In this document: positions 29,502 to 37,545 of the stretch, one piece after another
Layout of the letters: every line of letters starts with the position of its first letter
How positions within the stretch are numbered: position 1 is the first letter of the stretch
Assembly (NCBI GenBank): GCA_017537925.1
Contig: JAFYJW010000072.1
Location: forward strand, 1-38,221
Direction of reading: 5' to 3'
Source: Synergistes sp.
Lineage (GTDB): Bacteria > Synergistota > Synergistia > Synergistales > Synergistaceae
DNA: 38,221 nt
Made by a program: the position numbers and the translations under genes
Notes under the pieces: model-generated
What the model was told of the DNA's origin: nothing
Databases searched by the model: none
The model's input: the letters and a program-made list of their open reading frames with translations, nothing else

Positions 29502-30860
29502 TTAATAGCCGTTGCCGTAACTGCTCTCAAAGCGCGAAAATTCGCGGAAGAAGACAAGGTCCACCTTGCCCGTCGGACCGTTTCTGTTCTTTGCGATGAT
29601 CATCTCCGCCGTCGCGTCTTTCATATCATTCTCCTGTGCGTAGTAAGCCTCGCGGTACAGGAAGGCCACCATGTCCGCGTCCTGCTCTATAGACCCGCTT
29701 TCGCGAAGGTCCGACAGCATCGGGCGTCTGTTGTTTTTGTCACGTTTTTCGACGTCGCGCGAAAGCTGCGAAAGGGCGAGCACCGGGACTTTAAATTCAC
29801 GGGCAATGCTCTTAAGCGTTCGGGATATCTCAGAGACTTCCTGCGTGCGGTTTTCTGTTCTGCGTGCCGCCTGCATCAGCTGAAGATAATCAAGTATGAC
29901 CAGTCCTCGCCCGGAACCGTGTTTCGAGAAGAAACGTCGGCATCGCCCGCGCAACTCGACTGTGTTGAGCTGGGATGTATCGTCAATGAATACAGGGCTC
30001 TTCTCTATGGAGGCAGCGGCTTCCTTAAGATGCTTCCACTGTTCGGTCTGCCTGTGGCTCGATTCAAACAGCTCCCTTATATTGACCTTAGCCTCGGAGG
30101 AAAGCATTCTCTGTACTATCTGTTCTGCCGACATTTCCAGGCTGAATATCAGGACCGGCACGTTTTCCTTAACAGCGGCATACTGCGCGATATTTATCGC
30201 AAGCGCCGTCTTTCCCATGGAGGGGCGGGCGGCAAGTATGTACAGCCCACCCGGCTGAAGCCCGGCCGACAGGCTGTCGAAGTCGCGGAACCCAGATGGC
30301 ACGCCCGTTACCGCAAGCCCGCCGGCAAGACGCTTTTCTATATCCTCCATAGCGGAGAGCAGCACCTCGTGCGTCGAACGCAGGTTTGACGCCTTTCCTG
30401 TGCGCGCTATCTCAAAAACGCGCTGCTCGGCCGTTTCGAGCGCGTCGTCGACTCCGACGTCCTCGCTGAAGCCGAGCTTGGATATATCGCTCCCCACGAC
30501 TATAAGCGAGCGGTGGACAGCCTTGTCGCGCACTATGTCCGCATGGAACTCCGCATTTGCCGTAGTGGTCACGGATTCGGTCAGGGACGCTATAAAGGAC
30601 ATATTCCCGATCGTCTGTTCAAGCCCCTGTTTTTTCGCCTCGTCGCGGAAAGTCAAAGCGTCTACCGCAAGATCCCGTTCGGCCATATCCGACATGATTC
30701 CAAACACCCTGCGGTGACGCGGATCGTAAAAATCATCGGGGGAAAGCCTTTCCATCACAACGGAGAGGGCTTCCGCGTCAAGAAGGCACGAACCTAAAAC
30801 GGAGCGCTCCGCTTCCAGGTTGAATGGCGGTATTCTGTCAAAAGCGCTGTTCTCTTCCAA
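29502..30860 (-). CDS. dnaB: Replicative DNA helicase DnaB
   Basis: The 452-residue hexameric helicase unwinds DNA ahead of the replisome. It has the N-terminal domain starting PPFNLEAERSVLGSCLLD, the linker, and the RecA-like domain with Walker A ARPSMGKT at 211-218, a DnaB-type VLIFSLEMSAEQIVQR segment, VILDYLQLM, LSQLSRDVEKR and LRESGSIEQDADMV. It ends with a short C-terminal FSRFESSY segment. Length is normal and there is no intein. It starts 2 nt after rplI stops and ends at a terminator. The order DUF2232-rplI-dnaB is common in Firmicutes-like lineages and Synergistota. Confidence 0.97.
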   Translation of the reverse strand: MEENSAFDRIPPFNLEAERSVLGSCLLDAEALSVVMERLSPDDFYDPRHRRVFGIMSDMAERDLAVDALTFRDEAKKQGLEQTIGNMSFIASLTESVTTTANAEFHADIVRDKAVHRSLIVVGSDISKLGFSEDVGVDDALETAEQRVFEIARTGKASNLRSTHEVLLSAMEDIEKRLAGGLAVTGVPSGFRDFDSLSAGLQPGGLYILAARPSMGKTALAINIAQYAAVKENVPVLIFSLEMSAEQIVQRMLSSEAKVNIRELFESSHRQTEQWKHLKEAAASIEKSPVFIDDTSQLNTVELRGRCRRFFSKHGSGRGLVILDYLQLMQAARRTENRTQEVSEISRTLKSIAREFKVPVLALSQLSRDVEKRDKNNRRPMLSDLRESGSIEQDADMVAFLYREAYYAQENDMKDATAEMIIAKNRNGPTGKVDLVFFREFSRFESSYGNGY

Positions 30861-30862
30861 TA

Positions 30863-31309
30863 CTATTCAGTCTCCACTCTGAGAGTCATATCGGCGTCTA
30901 TCCCGGGATAGAGCTTGATCTTAAAAGCGTATGACCCTATCTGTTTAATGGTATCGTCAAGCCTGATATCTTTTTTGTCGATCGCGGTCCCGTACTGAGC
31001 GGAAAGAGCGTCGGCCACCTGAGCGGACGTCACGCTTCCGAAGAGCTTCCCGCCGTCGCCTGCGCTCGCCCTGACCGATACCAGCTTGCCCGATAATTTC
31101 TTTTTCATCTCTTCCGCAGCCTTGCGAAGCTTCTCGTCGCGGGACTTCTGCGTTTTCTGAAGTTCACGGTATTCACGCACTTTCCCCGGCGTGCCCTCTT
31201 CTGCGAGCCCCCGCCCGATCAGATAGTTACGCCCGTAACCGTCCGAAACTTCTATCATATCGCCCTTTTTGCCGACCTTGGCCACATCCTGTTTTAATAT
31301 TACTTTCAT
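30863..31309 (-). CDS. rplI: Ribosomal protein L9
   Basis: The 148-residue protein has the highly conserved N-terminal domain MKVILKQDVAKVGKKGDMIEVSDGYGRNYLI, a long central lysine-rich helix and the C-terminal 23S rRNA-binding domain containing KLFGSVTSAQVADAL and a final beta strand ending DMTLRVE. It binds the base of the L1 stalk on the large subunit. It starts 1 nt after the DUF2232 stop and sits 2 nt before dnaB. Confidence 0.97.
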   Translation of the reverse strand: MKVILKQDVAKVGKKGDMIEVSDGYGRNYLIGRGLAEEGTPGKVREYRELQKTQKSRDEKLRKAAEEMKKKLSGKLVSVRASAGDGGKLFGSVTSAQVADALSAQYGTAIDKKDIRLDDTIKQIGSYAFKIKLYPGIDADMTLRVETE

Positions 31310-31310
31310 T

Positions 31311-32264
31311 TTATTTCCTCCTTATTTTTATCCTCTTCCGCAGGTCGTACCATATATCAAATATGCCGATCATCGAAAGCATGTAAGAGACCGGCGAGAA
31401 AAACACGGCAAGCACCAAAAGTATTGCGCCGATTACCGTATTGACCCTGAAGGCGCGCAGGAAAAACCACGACAGGGACAGCCCTTCCGCAAGGAACAGA
31501 GCGCGAAGCACCTCCATCAGGTTAAGCGAAAACATCTTAAGCAGCGCTGCATTTGGAAACGCTTTTGCCGCAATATCAAGAATAAGCGCGGCAAGCAGCG
31601 CCCAGAAAATATTATGAGGGAAACGCCATGAGCCAAAGGGCGGAAGCTGCGGTATCACCGTATCCGGCGAGTTCCTGAAATAAAGGCGCGCCGCGGCGTA
31701 ACAGAGCAGCGTGTCGGCCGCCGAAAAAAGTATCAGCATCGACGGCATCATGAGCGTTATGGTGCGGGTAAGGGCGTCTGCATATGAAGCCACATCGGCT
31801 TCGGAAAAAGAGAGCCCGTTCTGTGAAAACACAGACGAAAAGGAAGATATGATCGCCCGGGCGGCGTCACTCGAAATAAAAAAGGGATTGACCCCTGAAG
31901 CAAGCACAAATACGCCCATCAGCAAAAGCTTCGACAGGATGGAGACGGCAGCGGCGTACATGAAATAATCCGTACCTTCTTCACATTTCAGAAGCAGGAG
32001 TCCGGAGGCTATACCGATGATGCAGAACTCACATATATACACGAATGAATATTCCGGCCCCATCAGGGCATAGACGAGCGATATCCCGAAAAGCGCAGAC
32101 AGCGCCCCTCTGCGCCCCCCGAATTTCCTCGTAAGCAGCGCAAGCGGCACCGGAGCAATAAAAACAATAAAAGAAGAAAGGAAAGGCACGCTCATTCCTG
32201 CGACAAACAGAACAATGCCTGCCGCAGTCAGGCCAAACCATTCAACGAACAGGTTACCCTTCAC
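31311..32264 (-). CDS. DUF2232 family membrane protein
   Basis: The 317-residue inner-membrane protein has about eight hydrophobic segments. The recurring location just upstream of rplI and the C-terminal pattern (helices around RALFLAEGLSLSWFFLRAF and a final basic KRIKIRRK tail) fit the DUF2232/YybS family. Function is unknown; relatives may be transporter-like and are conserved beside L9 and DnaB. The start is GTG at 32264 with GGAGG 6 nt ahead; an overlapping ATG 2 nt upstream is in another frame. It opens the operon and has its own promoter and a short leader hairpin. Confidence 0.82.
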   Translation of the reverse strand: MKGNLFVEWFGLTAAGIVLFVAGMSVPFLSSFIVFIAPVPLALLTRKFGGRRGALSALFGISLVYALMGPEYSFVYICEFCIIGIASGLLLLKCEEGTDYFMYAAAVSILSKLLLMGVFVLASGVNPFFISSDAARAIISSFSSVFSQNGLSFSEADVASYADALTRTITLMMPSMLILFSAADTLLCYAAARLYFRNSPDTVIPQLPPFGSWRFPHNIFWALLAALILDIAAKAFPNAALLKMFSLNLMEVLRALFLAEGLSLSWFFLRAFRVNTVIGAILLVLAVFFSPVSYMLSMIGIFDIWYDLRKRIKIRRK

Positions 32265-32280
32265 ATCAGACCTCCGCTGT

Positions 32281-32297
32281 GCCGTTTTGATAACGGC
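32281..32297 (-). promoter_or_regulatory. Leader hairpin before the DUF2232-rplI-dnaB operon
   Basis: On the minus strand GCCGTT and AACGGC pair across a 5-nt loop, inside the predicted leader and 4 nt upstream of the GCGGAGG ribosome binding region. It has no T-run and so is not a terminator. It could affect mRNA stability or serve as a protein-binding site. Confidence 0.4.
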
Positions 32298-32314
32298 TGT
32301 AATAACATCTTTAT

Positions 32315-32343
32315 ATTATAACAGCAGCGGACACTATTTTTAA
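32315..32343 (-). promoter_or_regulatory. Promoter of the DUF2232-rplI-dnaB operon
   Basis: On the minus strand: -35 TTAAAA (32343-32338), a 17-nt spacer, and a perfect -10 TATAAT (32320-32315). The start is predicted near 32308. It lies just downstream of the rpsR terminator, which makes a fresh promoter necessary. Confidence 0.65.
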
Positions 32344-32379
32344 AAAGAGAGCGAAAATATACTGGCTGCAGCGGAAAGC

Positions 32380-32425
32380 AAAAAACAGCAGCCGGAAGAA
32401 ACGGTTTTTGCATCTTCCGGCTGCT
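32380..32425 (-). terminator. Intrinsic terminator after rpsR
   Basis: A perfect 13-bp stem (32387-32399 with 32413-32425) and a 13-nt loop are followed on the minus strand by G and six T residues. It lies about 36 nt after the rpsR stop and closes the rpsF-ssb-rpsR operon. Confidence 0.85.
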
Positions 32426-32461
32426 TTATGAACTTTAAGCCCGTGACATACCAGGCAGGTT

Positions 32462-32710
32462 TTAATCTGATGTGTAAGGAATGAGCGCGATCAGCCTGGC
32501 GCGCTTTATCGCGCGGGTAAGCTGGCGCTGGTGCTTCGCGCATGTGCCGGTGACGCGGCGCGGTATTATCTTGCTGCGTTCCGTTATATATCTTTTAAGT
32601 TTATCGATTTCCTTGTAGTCGATATGCTCGACTTTTTCCACACAGAAATGGCAAACCTTAGGCCTGTGTTTGCGGCGCTTGCGGTTGAATGCTGCGTTTT
32701 CCATCTGCAT
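32462..32710 (-). CDS. rpsR: Ribosomal protein S18
   Basis: The 82-residue small-subunit protein contains [20 protein letters not shown] and [14 protein letters not shown], the family core. It carries C20-x2-C23 and C57-x2-H60, so this is the zinc-ribbon-type S18 rather than the cysteine-free form. The first ATG (32710) has AGAGG 5 nt away and a second ATG two codons later has 11 nt; either is possible. It ends the operon with S6 and SSB, the standard arrangement. Confidence 0.97.
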   Translation of the reverse strand: MQMENAAFNRKRRKHRPKVCHFCVEKVEHIDYKEIDKLKRYITERSKIIPRRVTGTCAKHQRQLTRAIKRARLIALIPYTSD

Positions 32711-32726
32711 CTACACCTCTTTCCTG

Positions 32727-33278
32727 CTAAAACGGTATCTCTACGTCTCCTGACTGGTCGCCCGGGCCTCCCAGCTCTGAAAAATCAAGCGGGAAACCGT
32801 CGTCGAAGCCGCTTTCTCCTCTTAAGCTGCCCAGGTCCGGCGCGGGCATTGCGTCGGATTGCGGCTGCTGGTGCTGGTATGCCGGCTGGTTCCCGTAGCC
32901 CTGCTGCTGGAAGCCTCCGGCCTGGTCACCCTCTTTGCGCGGAGCGCCAAGAAGCACTATGTTTTCAGCTACGACTTCCGTGACCCATCTGTGCTGCCCG
33001 GTTTTAAGATCGTCATAGTCGCGTGTGCTTATGCGCCCCTCAACGAGAATCTGACTGCCCTTCTTTACGTAGCGCTCTAAAAGATCCGCAGTAAAGCTCC
33101 ATGCCGTCACCGTGATAAAATCCGTATGACTCTGCAGTTCGCCGGTGGCTTTGTTCTTCCACTGACGCCCTGTGCAGATCGTAAAGCGGGCAACCTTCTG
33201 CTTGCTCGGCGTGAAACGCACTTCAGGGTCACGCGCGAGCCGTCCCATAAGTATGACTTTGTTGAAATCACGGGACAT
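32727..33278 (-). CDS. ssb: Single-stranded DNA-binding protein
   Basis: The 183-residue protein has the N-terminal OB fold (NKVILMGRLARDPEVRFTP to VLLGAPRKEG, about residues 5-112), a glutamine/proline-rich linker (GGFQQQGYGNQPAYQHQQPQ) and the acidic C-terminal tip ending DVEIPF, through which SSB recruits replication and repair partners. It starts 2 nt after rpsF. The linker is of ordinary length and the tip is intact, so it is the main replication SSB. Confidence 0.96.
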   Translation of the reverse strand: MSRDFNKVILMGRLARDPEVRFTPSKQKVARFTICTGRQWKNKATGELQSHTDFITVTAWSFTADLLERYVKKGSQILVEGRISTRDYDDLKTGQHRWVTEVVAENIVLLGAPRKEGDQAGGFQQQGYGNQPAYQHQQPQSDAMPAPDLGSLRGESGFDDGFPLDFSELGGPGDQSGDVEIPF

Positions 33279-33280
33279 GG

Positions 33281-33565
33281 CTATTTCTCCTCAAGGTTGA
33301 CGACCATATGGCGCACGATGTGAGACTTGAGCGTAAGCAGACGTTCAAGTTCCTTTACCTTAGCCGGGTCGAGCTTGAACGTGTAGAGAGTGTAGAAGCC
33401 CTCTAACTCTTTGTCGATGGGGTAGGCAAAACGCTTTTTGCCCCAGAGGTCGATCTTCTCCACCTCTGCTCCCAATCCGCGCACGATCTCGGCCGCATCT
33501 TCGGATACAGTTTTATGATCCTCGATGTCAGCCTTAAAAATCACTACCATTTCGTAAGACCGCAC
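33281..33565 (-). CDS. rpsF: Ribosomal protein S6
   Basis: The product is 94 residues when started at GTG 33565, which has GGAGG 8 nt ahead and gives MRSYEMVVIF, the standard S6 opening. A longer in-frame reading to 33622 is open but would add residues not seen in the family. Conserved features include DLWGKKRFAYPI and EGFYTLYTF. It pairs with S18 on the central domain of 16S rRNA, and the two share this operon. S6 and S18 are known in other bacteria to control such operons through a leader element; I did not find a clear one in the leader of about 60 nt. Confidence 0.95.
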   Translation of the reverse strand: MRSYEMVVIFKADIEDHKTVSEDAAEIVRGLGAEVEKIDLWGKKRFAYPIDKELEGFYTLYTFKLDPAKVKELERLLTLKSHIVRHMVVNLEEK

Positions 33566-33630
33566 GTACTTCACCTCCTCCCTTTGGACTTTGGTCTCTT
33601 TCTCAGAAGAGACAGGGAACACAATTGGAT

Positions 33631-33659
33631 ATAATACCTCAACAGAAAGTTTATTGCAA
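33631..33659 (-). promoter_or_regulatory. Promoter of the rpsF-ssb-rpsR operon
   Basis: On the minus strand: -35 TTGCAA (33659-33654), a 17-nt spacer, and -10 TATTAT (33636-33631), predicting a start near 33624. It overlaps the last codons of the upstream DivIC-like gene, so the operon can be both read into and started here. Confidence 0.7.
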
Positions 33660-33950
33660 CTTATCCTGCGAGGTGATCTCTATCTTATATATCCTGTCGC
33701 CTGAGCGCACAAGGTTGAACTGCTCCGTTGCAAGCCGCGATATTCCTTCCGGAGTGCTGTAGTAGTTTATATCCTGCTTAAGCTTCTGCGTTTTCCGCTC
33801 TTCCGCGACAAGCTCTTCCATGCGCTTGTCAAGCGTATCCGCGAGCATGTCGATCTTCCTTATCTCTTTGAAGAACGACGTCAGCAGTATCGCTATCAGA
33901 AACGTGACCGCCGCTGTAAACAGCACCCAGCGAAGCTTCGGAGCATTCAT
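33651..33950 (-). CDS. Septum formation initiator family protein (DivIC/FtsB-like)
   Basis: The 99-residue bitopic membrane protein has a short cytoplasmic N-terminus, one membrane helix (about residues 9-27, VLFTAAVTFLIAILLTSFF), a coiled coil (about 28-62, rich in charged heptads) and the small C-terminal globular end with TPEGISRLATEQFNLVRSGD. That is the layout of DivIC/FtsB, which works with FtsL and FtsQ/DivIB to activate septal wall synthesis. It follows argS by 24 nt. The name rests on topology and the conserved C-terminal segment. Confidence 0.8.
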   Translation of the reverse strand: MNAPKLRWVLFTAAVTFLIAILLTSFFKEIRKIDMLADTLDKRMEELVAEERKTQKLKQDINYYSTPEGISRLATEQFNLVRSGDRIYKIEITSQDKLQ

Positions 33951-33974
33951 TATGCCGGCGCGCCCCCGAAACAG

Positions 33975-35651
33975 TTACATTTTTTCCGGCGCGGATACGC
34001 CGAGTATCCCAAGAGCGTTCACAAGCGTCACCCGCGCCGCCTCCATAAGCAGGATGCGGCTCTTCATGAGGTTTTCTTCGACGCCTATGACATGCTGCGC
34101 GTTGTAGAACGAGTGGAAAGCTTCGGCAAGCTCGGAGACATAATAAACGATACGGTGGGGCGCCATCTCTTCAGCCGCCTTTGCCACCTCTTCGGGGAAG
34201 CGTGAGACCGCCTTTGCGAGCGCAACTTCTGTAGGATCCTGAAGCAGCGACACATCTAATTCCGACGCCGCGGGCATCGCTATCCCGCGCTCCGCAAGCT
34301 CGCGTTTTATGCTGCATATGCGCGCGTGCGCGTACTGTATGTAGAATACCGGATTTTCCGACGACGCTTTTTTCGCAAGTTCCAGGTCAAAGTCCACAGT
34401 GCTGTCGCAGCGGCGCAGTACAAAAAAGATGCGCGCGGCGTCGCTGCCGACTTCTTCCATTATCTCGCGCAGCGTGACTATCGTGCCGGCGCGCTTGGAC
34501 ATCTGCACCGGCTTGCCGTCGCGCAGAAGATTCACCATTTGTATAAGGAGTACTTCTATGCCGTCGTCCGGATAGCCGAAGGCCTTGTTTACGGATTTCA
34601 GGCGCGGCACATATCCGTGATGATCGGCTCCCCATACATAGATATTTTTCTCAAAGCCTCTGTCGTATTTATTCTTGAGGTATGCCACGTCCGACGTGAA
34701 GTATGTCGGGATCCCGTTCTTGCGTATAAGCACGCGGTCCTTGTCGTCCCCGAACATAGTGGAGCGGAACCAGAGCGCGCCGTCTGCCTCGTACGCGTAG
34801 TCGCGGGACTGGAGAGCCTGCATCGCGGGTTCGACAAGGTTGCGGTCGTAGAGCGACTGCTCTGAAAACCATACGTCGAACCTGACTCCGAAGTCTTCAA
34901 GATCCTTCTTTATCATTTCAAGAACCAGCCTGCCTGTCTCCTCCGAGAAGAATTTCACCGTCTCCTCAACGGGCTTTGCCGCAAGAGAATCCCCGTACTT
35001 TTCCACAAAGACCTTCGCTATATCTTCCATATATTCGCCGCGGTAGCCGTCTTCCGGCATCGGAGCTTCGTCCGCCCTGCCGAGCGCTTCGAAATAGCGG
35101 GCCTGCGCCGATTTGCCGAGCAGTTCCATCTGCAGCCCCGCGTCGTTGATATAATATTCTCTCTCGACGCTGTAGCCTGCGAAATCAAGCAGAGAGGCCA
35201 GTATATCACCTACTGCCGCGCCGCGGCCGTGCCCCATATGAAGCGGCCCGGTGGGGTTTGCGCTGACGAATTCCACCTGCACCCTTCGGCCTCCGCCGAT
35301 ATCGCAGCGCCCGTAGGCCGGTCCCTTTTCTATTGCACCGGCCACGGTCTGCCTGATCCAGTCCGACGAAAGCTTGAAATTCATGAAACCGGGGCCTGCG
35401 GCTTCCGCCTTTTCTATGACGCCGCCTTTGGGAAGCTTCGCGATTATTGCCTCGGCAAGGTCGCGCGGTTTTTCTCCGAAAGGCTTTGCAAGCTGCATCG
35501 CTATATTGGTAGCCCAGTCTCCGTGTCCTTCCTGGCGCGGTCTCTCGAAACGCACCGTGAAGCCTTCGGGAAGAGTGCACTGCTTTTCGGCGGCTACAGC
35601 TCTGACTGCCGCTTCAAGCACGCTTTTCAATTCATCAGTCATATTCTGCAA
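33975..35651 (-). CDS. argS: Arginyl-tRNA synthetase
   Basis: This class I synthetase of 558 residues charges tRNA-Arg. It has the N-terminal Add-1 domain, the HIGH signature as HMGH (138-141) within NPTGPLHMGHGRGAAVGDIL, a KMSKS-like QMSKRAGT, and the C-terminal all-alpha DALR anticodon-binding domain ending LGILGVSAPEKM. The start is probably TTG at 35651, which has AAGGGAG 9 nt ahead; an ATG three codons later lacks its own ribosome site. Length is normal for bacterial ArgRS. Confidence 0.96.
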   Translation of the reverse strand: MQNMTDELKSVLEAAVRAVAAEKQCTLPEGFTVRFERPRQEGHGDWATNIAMQLAKPFGEKPRDLAEAIIAKLPKGGVIEKAEAAGPGFMNFKLSSDWIRQTVAGAIEKGPAYGRCDIGGGRRVQVEFVSANPTGPLHMGHGRGAAVGDILASLLDFAGYSVEREYYINDAGLQMELLGKSAQARYFEALGRADEAPMPEDGYRGEYMEDIAKVFVEKYGDSLAAKPVEETVKFFSEETGRLVLEMIKKDLEDFGVRFDVWFSEQSLYDRNLVEPAMQALQSRDYAYEADGALWFRSTMFGDDKDRVLIRKNGIPTYFTSDVAYLKNKYDRGFEKNIYVWGADHHGYVPRLKSVNKAFGYPDDGIEVLLIQMVNLLRDGKPVQMSKRAGTIVTLREIMEEVGSDAARIFFVLRRCDSTVDFDLELAKKASSENPVFYIQYAHARICSIKRELAERGIAMPAASELDVSLLQDPTEVALAKAVSRFPEEVAKAAEEMAPHRIVYYVSELAEAFHSFYNAQHVIGVEENLMKSRILLMEAARVTLVNALGILGVSAPEKM

Positions 35652-35699
35652 GACATTACACTCCCTTGTAAAAATATTAAAATTAACGCTGTTTTCATG

Positions 35700-37529
35700 C
35701 TATTTTTTAAACGGCAGATCAAGGACCGGCCAGCGCAGCGCGGCAGCAAGCTCCTCTTTCATGAGCTGCGCGGTAAGGCTGTCCACAGTGCGCGTTTTAA
35801 CGGCCCACAGGCTGTCGGCAAGCAGCTCGGCCTTTTTCGGCCAATGGGTTATAGACTCTCTCAGCACTGCCTTCGTGCCTTCGCCGACCTTTTTGAGCGG
35901 AGGCATCTGAAGCATTTTGTAGCCTTTCGGCATATCCATTCTTACTTTCTGATCTATTATAAACGGGAAACGGAGCGTATACTGCTTTTCCTGCAGTATC
36001 ATCTCGCTGACGCGCATCGGGATCCCGCCGGGGAGACGAAGCAGCATATTGCCGCCGTGTATTATTCCCGGAACGCAGCGCACCGCAAACGTCATTTTGT
36101 AGCCGCCGGGCAGAGGATCTATTTTCTGGGGCTCAAGCCTCATTCCCGATATGGCAAAGTTGATTCCGTCGGCAAGGAATCCGGCAAGCCCGCCCATATC
36201 CGGCACTTTCCCGCCGGAAAAGAGTTCGCTCCAGCCGCCGGTGACGCCTACGTCAAGCGTTCCTTCGGCTGTGCCGTTTTCGGCCAGTACAAGCTTCCAC
36301 AGCAGGGAAAGCCTGTTGTCGGCAGACGAGCCGGCCGGAATCTTCTTTGAGATAAGTCCTTCGTCCGAAAAAGAGTATATATCTGCTCCGCCTATGGAAA
36401 AGGGCACTTTTGAAGCAGAGAACGGAAGCCCCGCTTTGTAATACGACGTTTTTGAAGCGCCGTCTTTTATTTCAAGCACAGGGGCCTCAAAGAGAGTCGC
36501 CGAGGCCGGCACCATCTCGTCTACCGGCATTTTTGCCTCCCACCAGAGCGAAACGTCAAAGCCGAGACCTTCAAGCCATTTCTTAAGGATAAATGTCTTT
36601 TCCCATTTGCTCCACGGCCCCTCCTGGGGGAAGAGGTCGTAAGGTCTGACATAATCCGAGGGATACCCTTCCAAAGTGCGCTGCGGAGCGGACAGATACT
36701 CCGCCAGTGCCGAACATACACGCTGCCTGTCCGTTTTTACCGCGGCCGGCAGCGGAACGGACGGTATAGAGCCCGCAAGCTCTTCAAGCTTTCTGAGGCT
36801 CTGGGAGGCCCCCTTTCTTGTGCTGAAGGAGAGCATCGGGCGCTCATTCAGAACAAAACCCTCTCCGTGCCATGGCAGCTGATTCATCGTCTGCCACTTG
36901 TAGCGCCTGACATTATTCTGTTCCGAGACAAGCGGTTCCTTCATATCGCGTCCTATCCAGAAGAGTTCCATGCCGCCCGGCAGCTCGACGCTTATGTTCT
37001 GCTCCCATATAGGCAGGCTGCCGGCCATGTTTATCGTTTCGTCCACTCCGTAGCTGCCCGGTCGTTTTTCGTGAATCGCTATCACCACAGCACGTCCTAC
37101 GGTCTCTTCCGGCACGTCTATCGTTACGACGGGCGCGCCGCCTGGCAGGATCACAGTTTTGACAGGAAGCTTCCCTTCAGATCTCCCCGTCATCGTGTTG
37201 TACCATGCCGCCTCCGCGACAGAGATCTCGCCTCCGGCAGGTACCGGGCAGTGCAGAGTCTTCCATTCGGCAGGCACATGCTCGCCCATCATTATTATTA
37301 TGCGGCGGTAAATATCCATTGACCCGTCCGCAAGGATCCTGGTCTCATAATCGCGCAGCCAGACCACTGCGCTGTTTACGCCAAAAGTTTCAATGGAAGG
37401 GACTTCTTTTTTCAGGCGGGCTATCTCGGCTCCGCTGTCCCACGCCAAAGCCGCGGAGAAAGAACATAATGCCGCAAGCACTGATGCGCATACAACTACA
37501 AAGGCTTTTTTAAGCACAGTATTTTTCAT
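35700..37529 (-). CDS. Exported DUF3857-like protein
   Basis: The 609-residue protein starts with a signal peptide (about residues 1-29, ending SFSAALA). The first 250 residues follow the DUF3857 pattern (VVWLRDYETRILADGSMDIY, then IAIHEKRPG). The middle (KWEKTFILKKWLEGLGFDVSLWW) resembles the part of a transglutaminase-like domain where a catalytic cysteine would lie, but I see no clear Cys-His-Asp set, so it may be inactive. The last 250 residues are beta-rich. It is periplasmic or surface-facing and of unknown function. It lies 16 nt after secA and 48 nt before argS. Confidence 0.65.
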   Translation of the reverse strand: MKNTVLKKAFVVVCASVLAALCSFSAALAWDSGAEIARLKKEVPSIETFGVNSAVVWLRDYETRILADGSMDIYRRIIIMMGEHVPAEWKTLHCPVPAGGEISVAEAAWYNTMTGRSEGKLPVKTVILPGGAPVVTIDVPEETVGRAVVIAIHEKRPGSYGVDETINMAGSLPIWEQNISVELPGGMELFWIGRDMKEPLVSEQNNVRRYKWQTMNQLPWHGEGFVLNERPMLSFSTRKGASQSLRKLEELAGSIPSVPLPAAVKTDRQRVCSALAEYLSAPQRTLEGYPSDYVRPYDLFPQEGPWSKWEKTFILKKWLEGLGFDVSLWWEAKMPVDEMVPASATLFEAPVLEIKDGASKTSYYKAGLPFSASKVPFSIGGADIYSFSDEGLISKKIPAGSSADNRLSLLWKLVLAENGTAEGTLDVGVTGGWSELFSGGKVPDMGGLAGFLADGINFAISGMRLEPQKIDPLPGGYKMTFAVRCVPGIIHGGNMLLRLPGGIPMRVSEMILQEKQYTLRFPFIIDQKVRMDMPKGYKMLQMPPLKKVGEGTKAVLRESITHWPKKAELLADSLWAVKTRTVDSLTAQLMKEELAAALRWPVLDLPFKK

Positions 37530-37545
37530 GGACCGCCCTCCGCTT

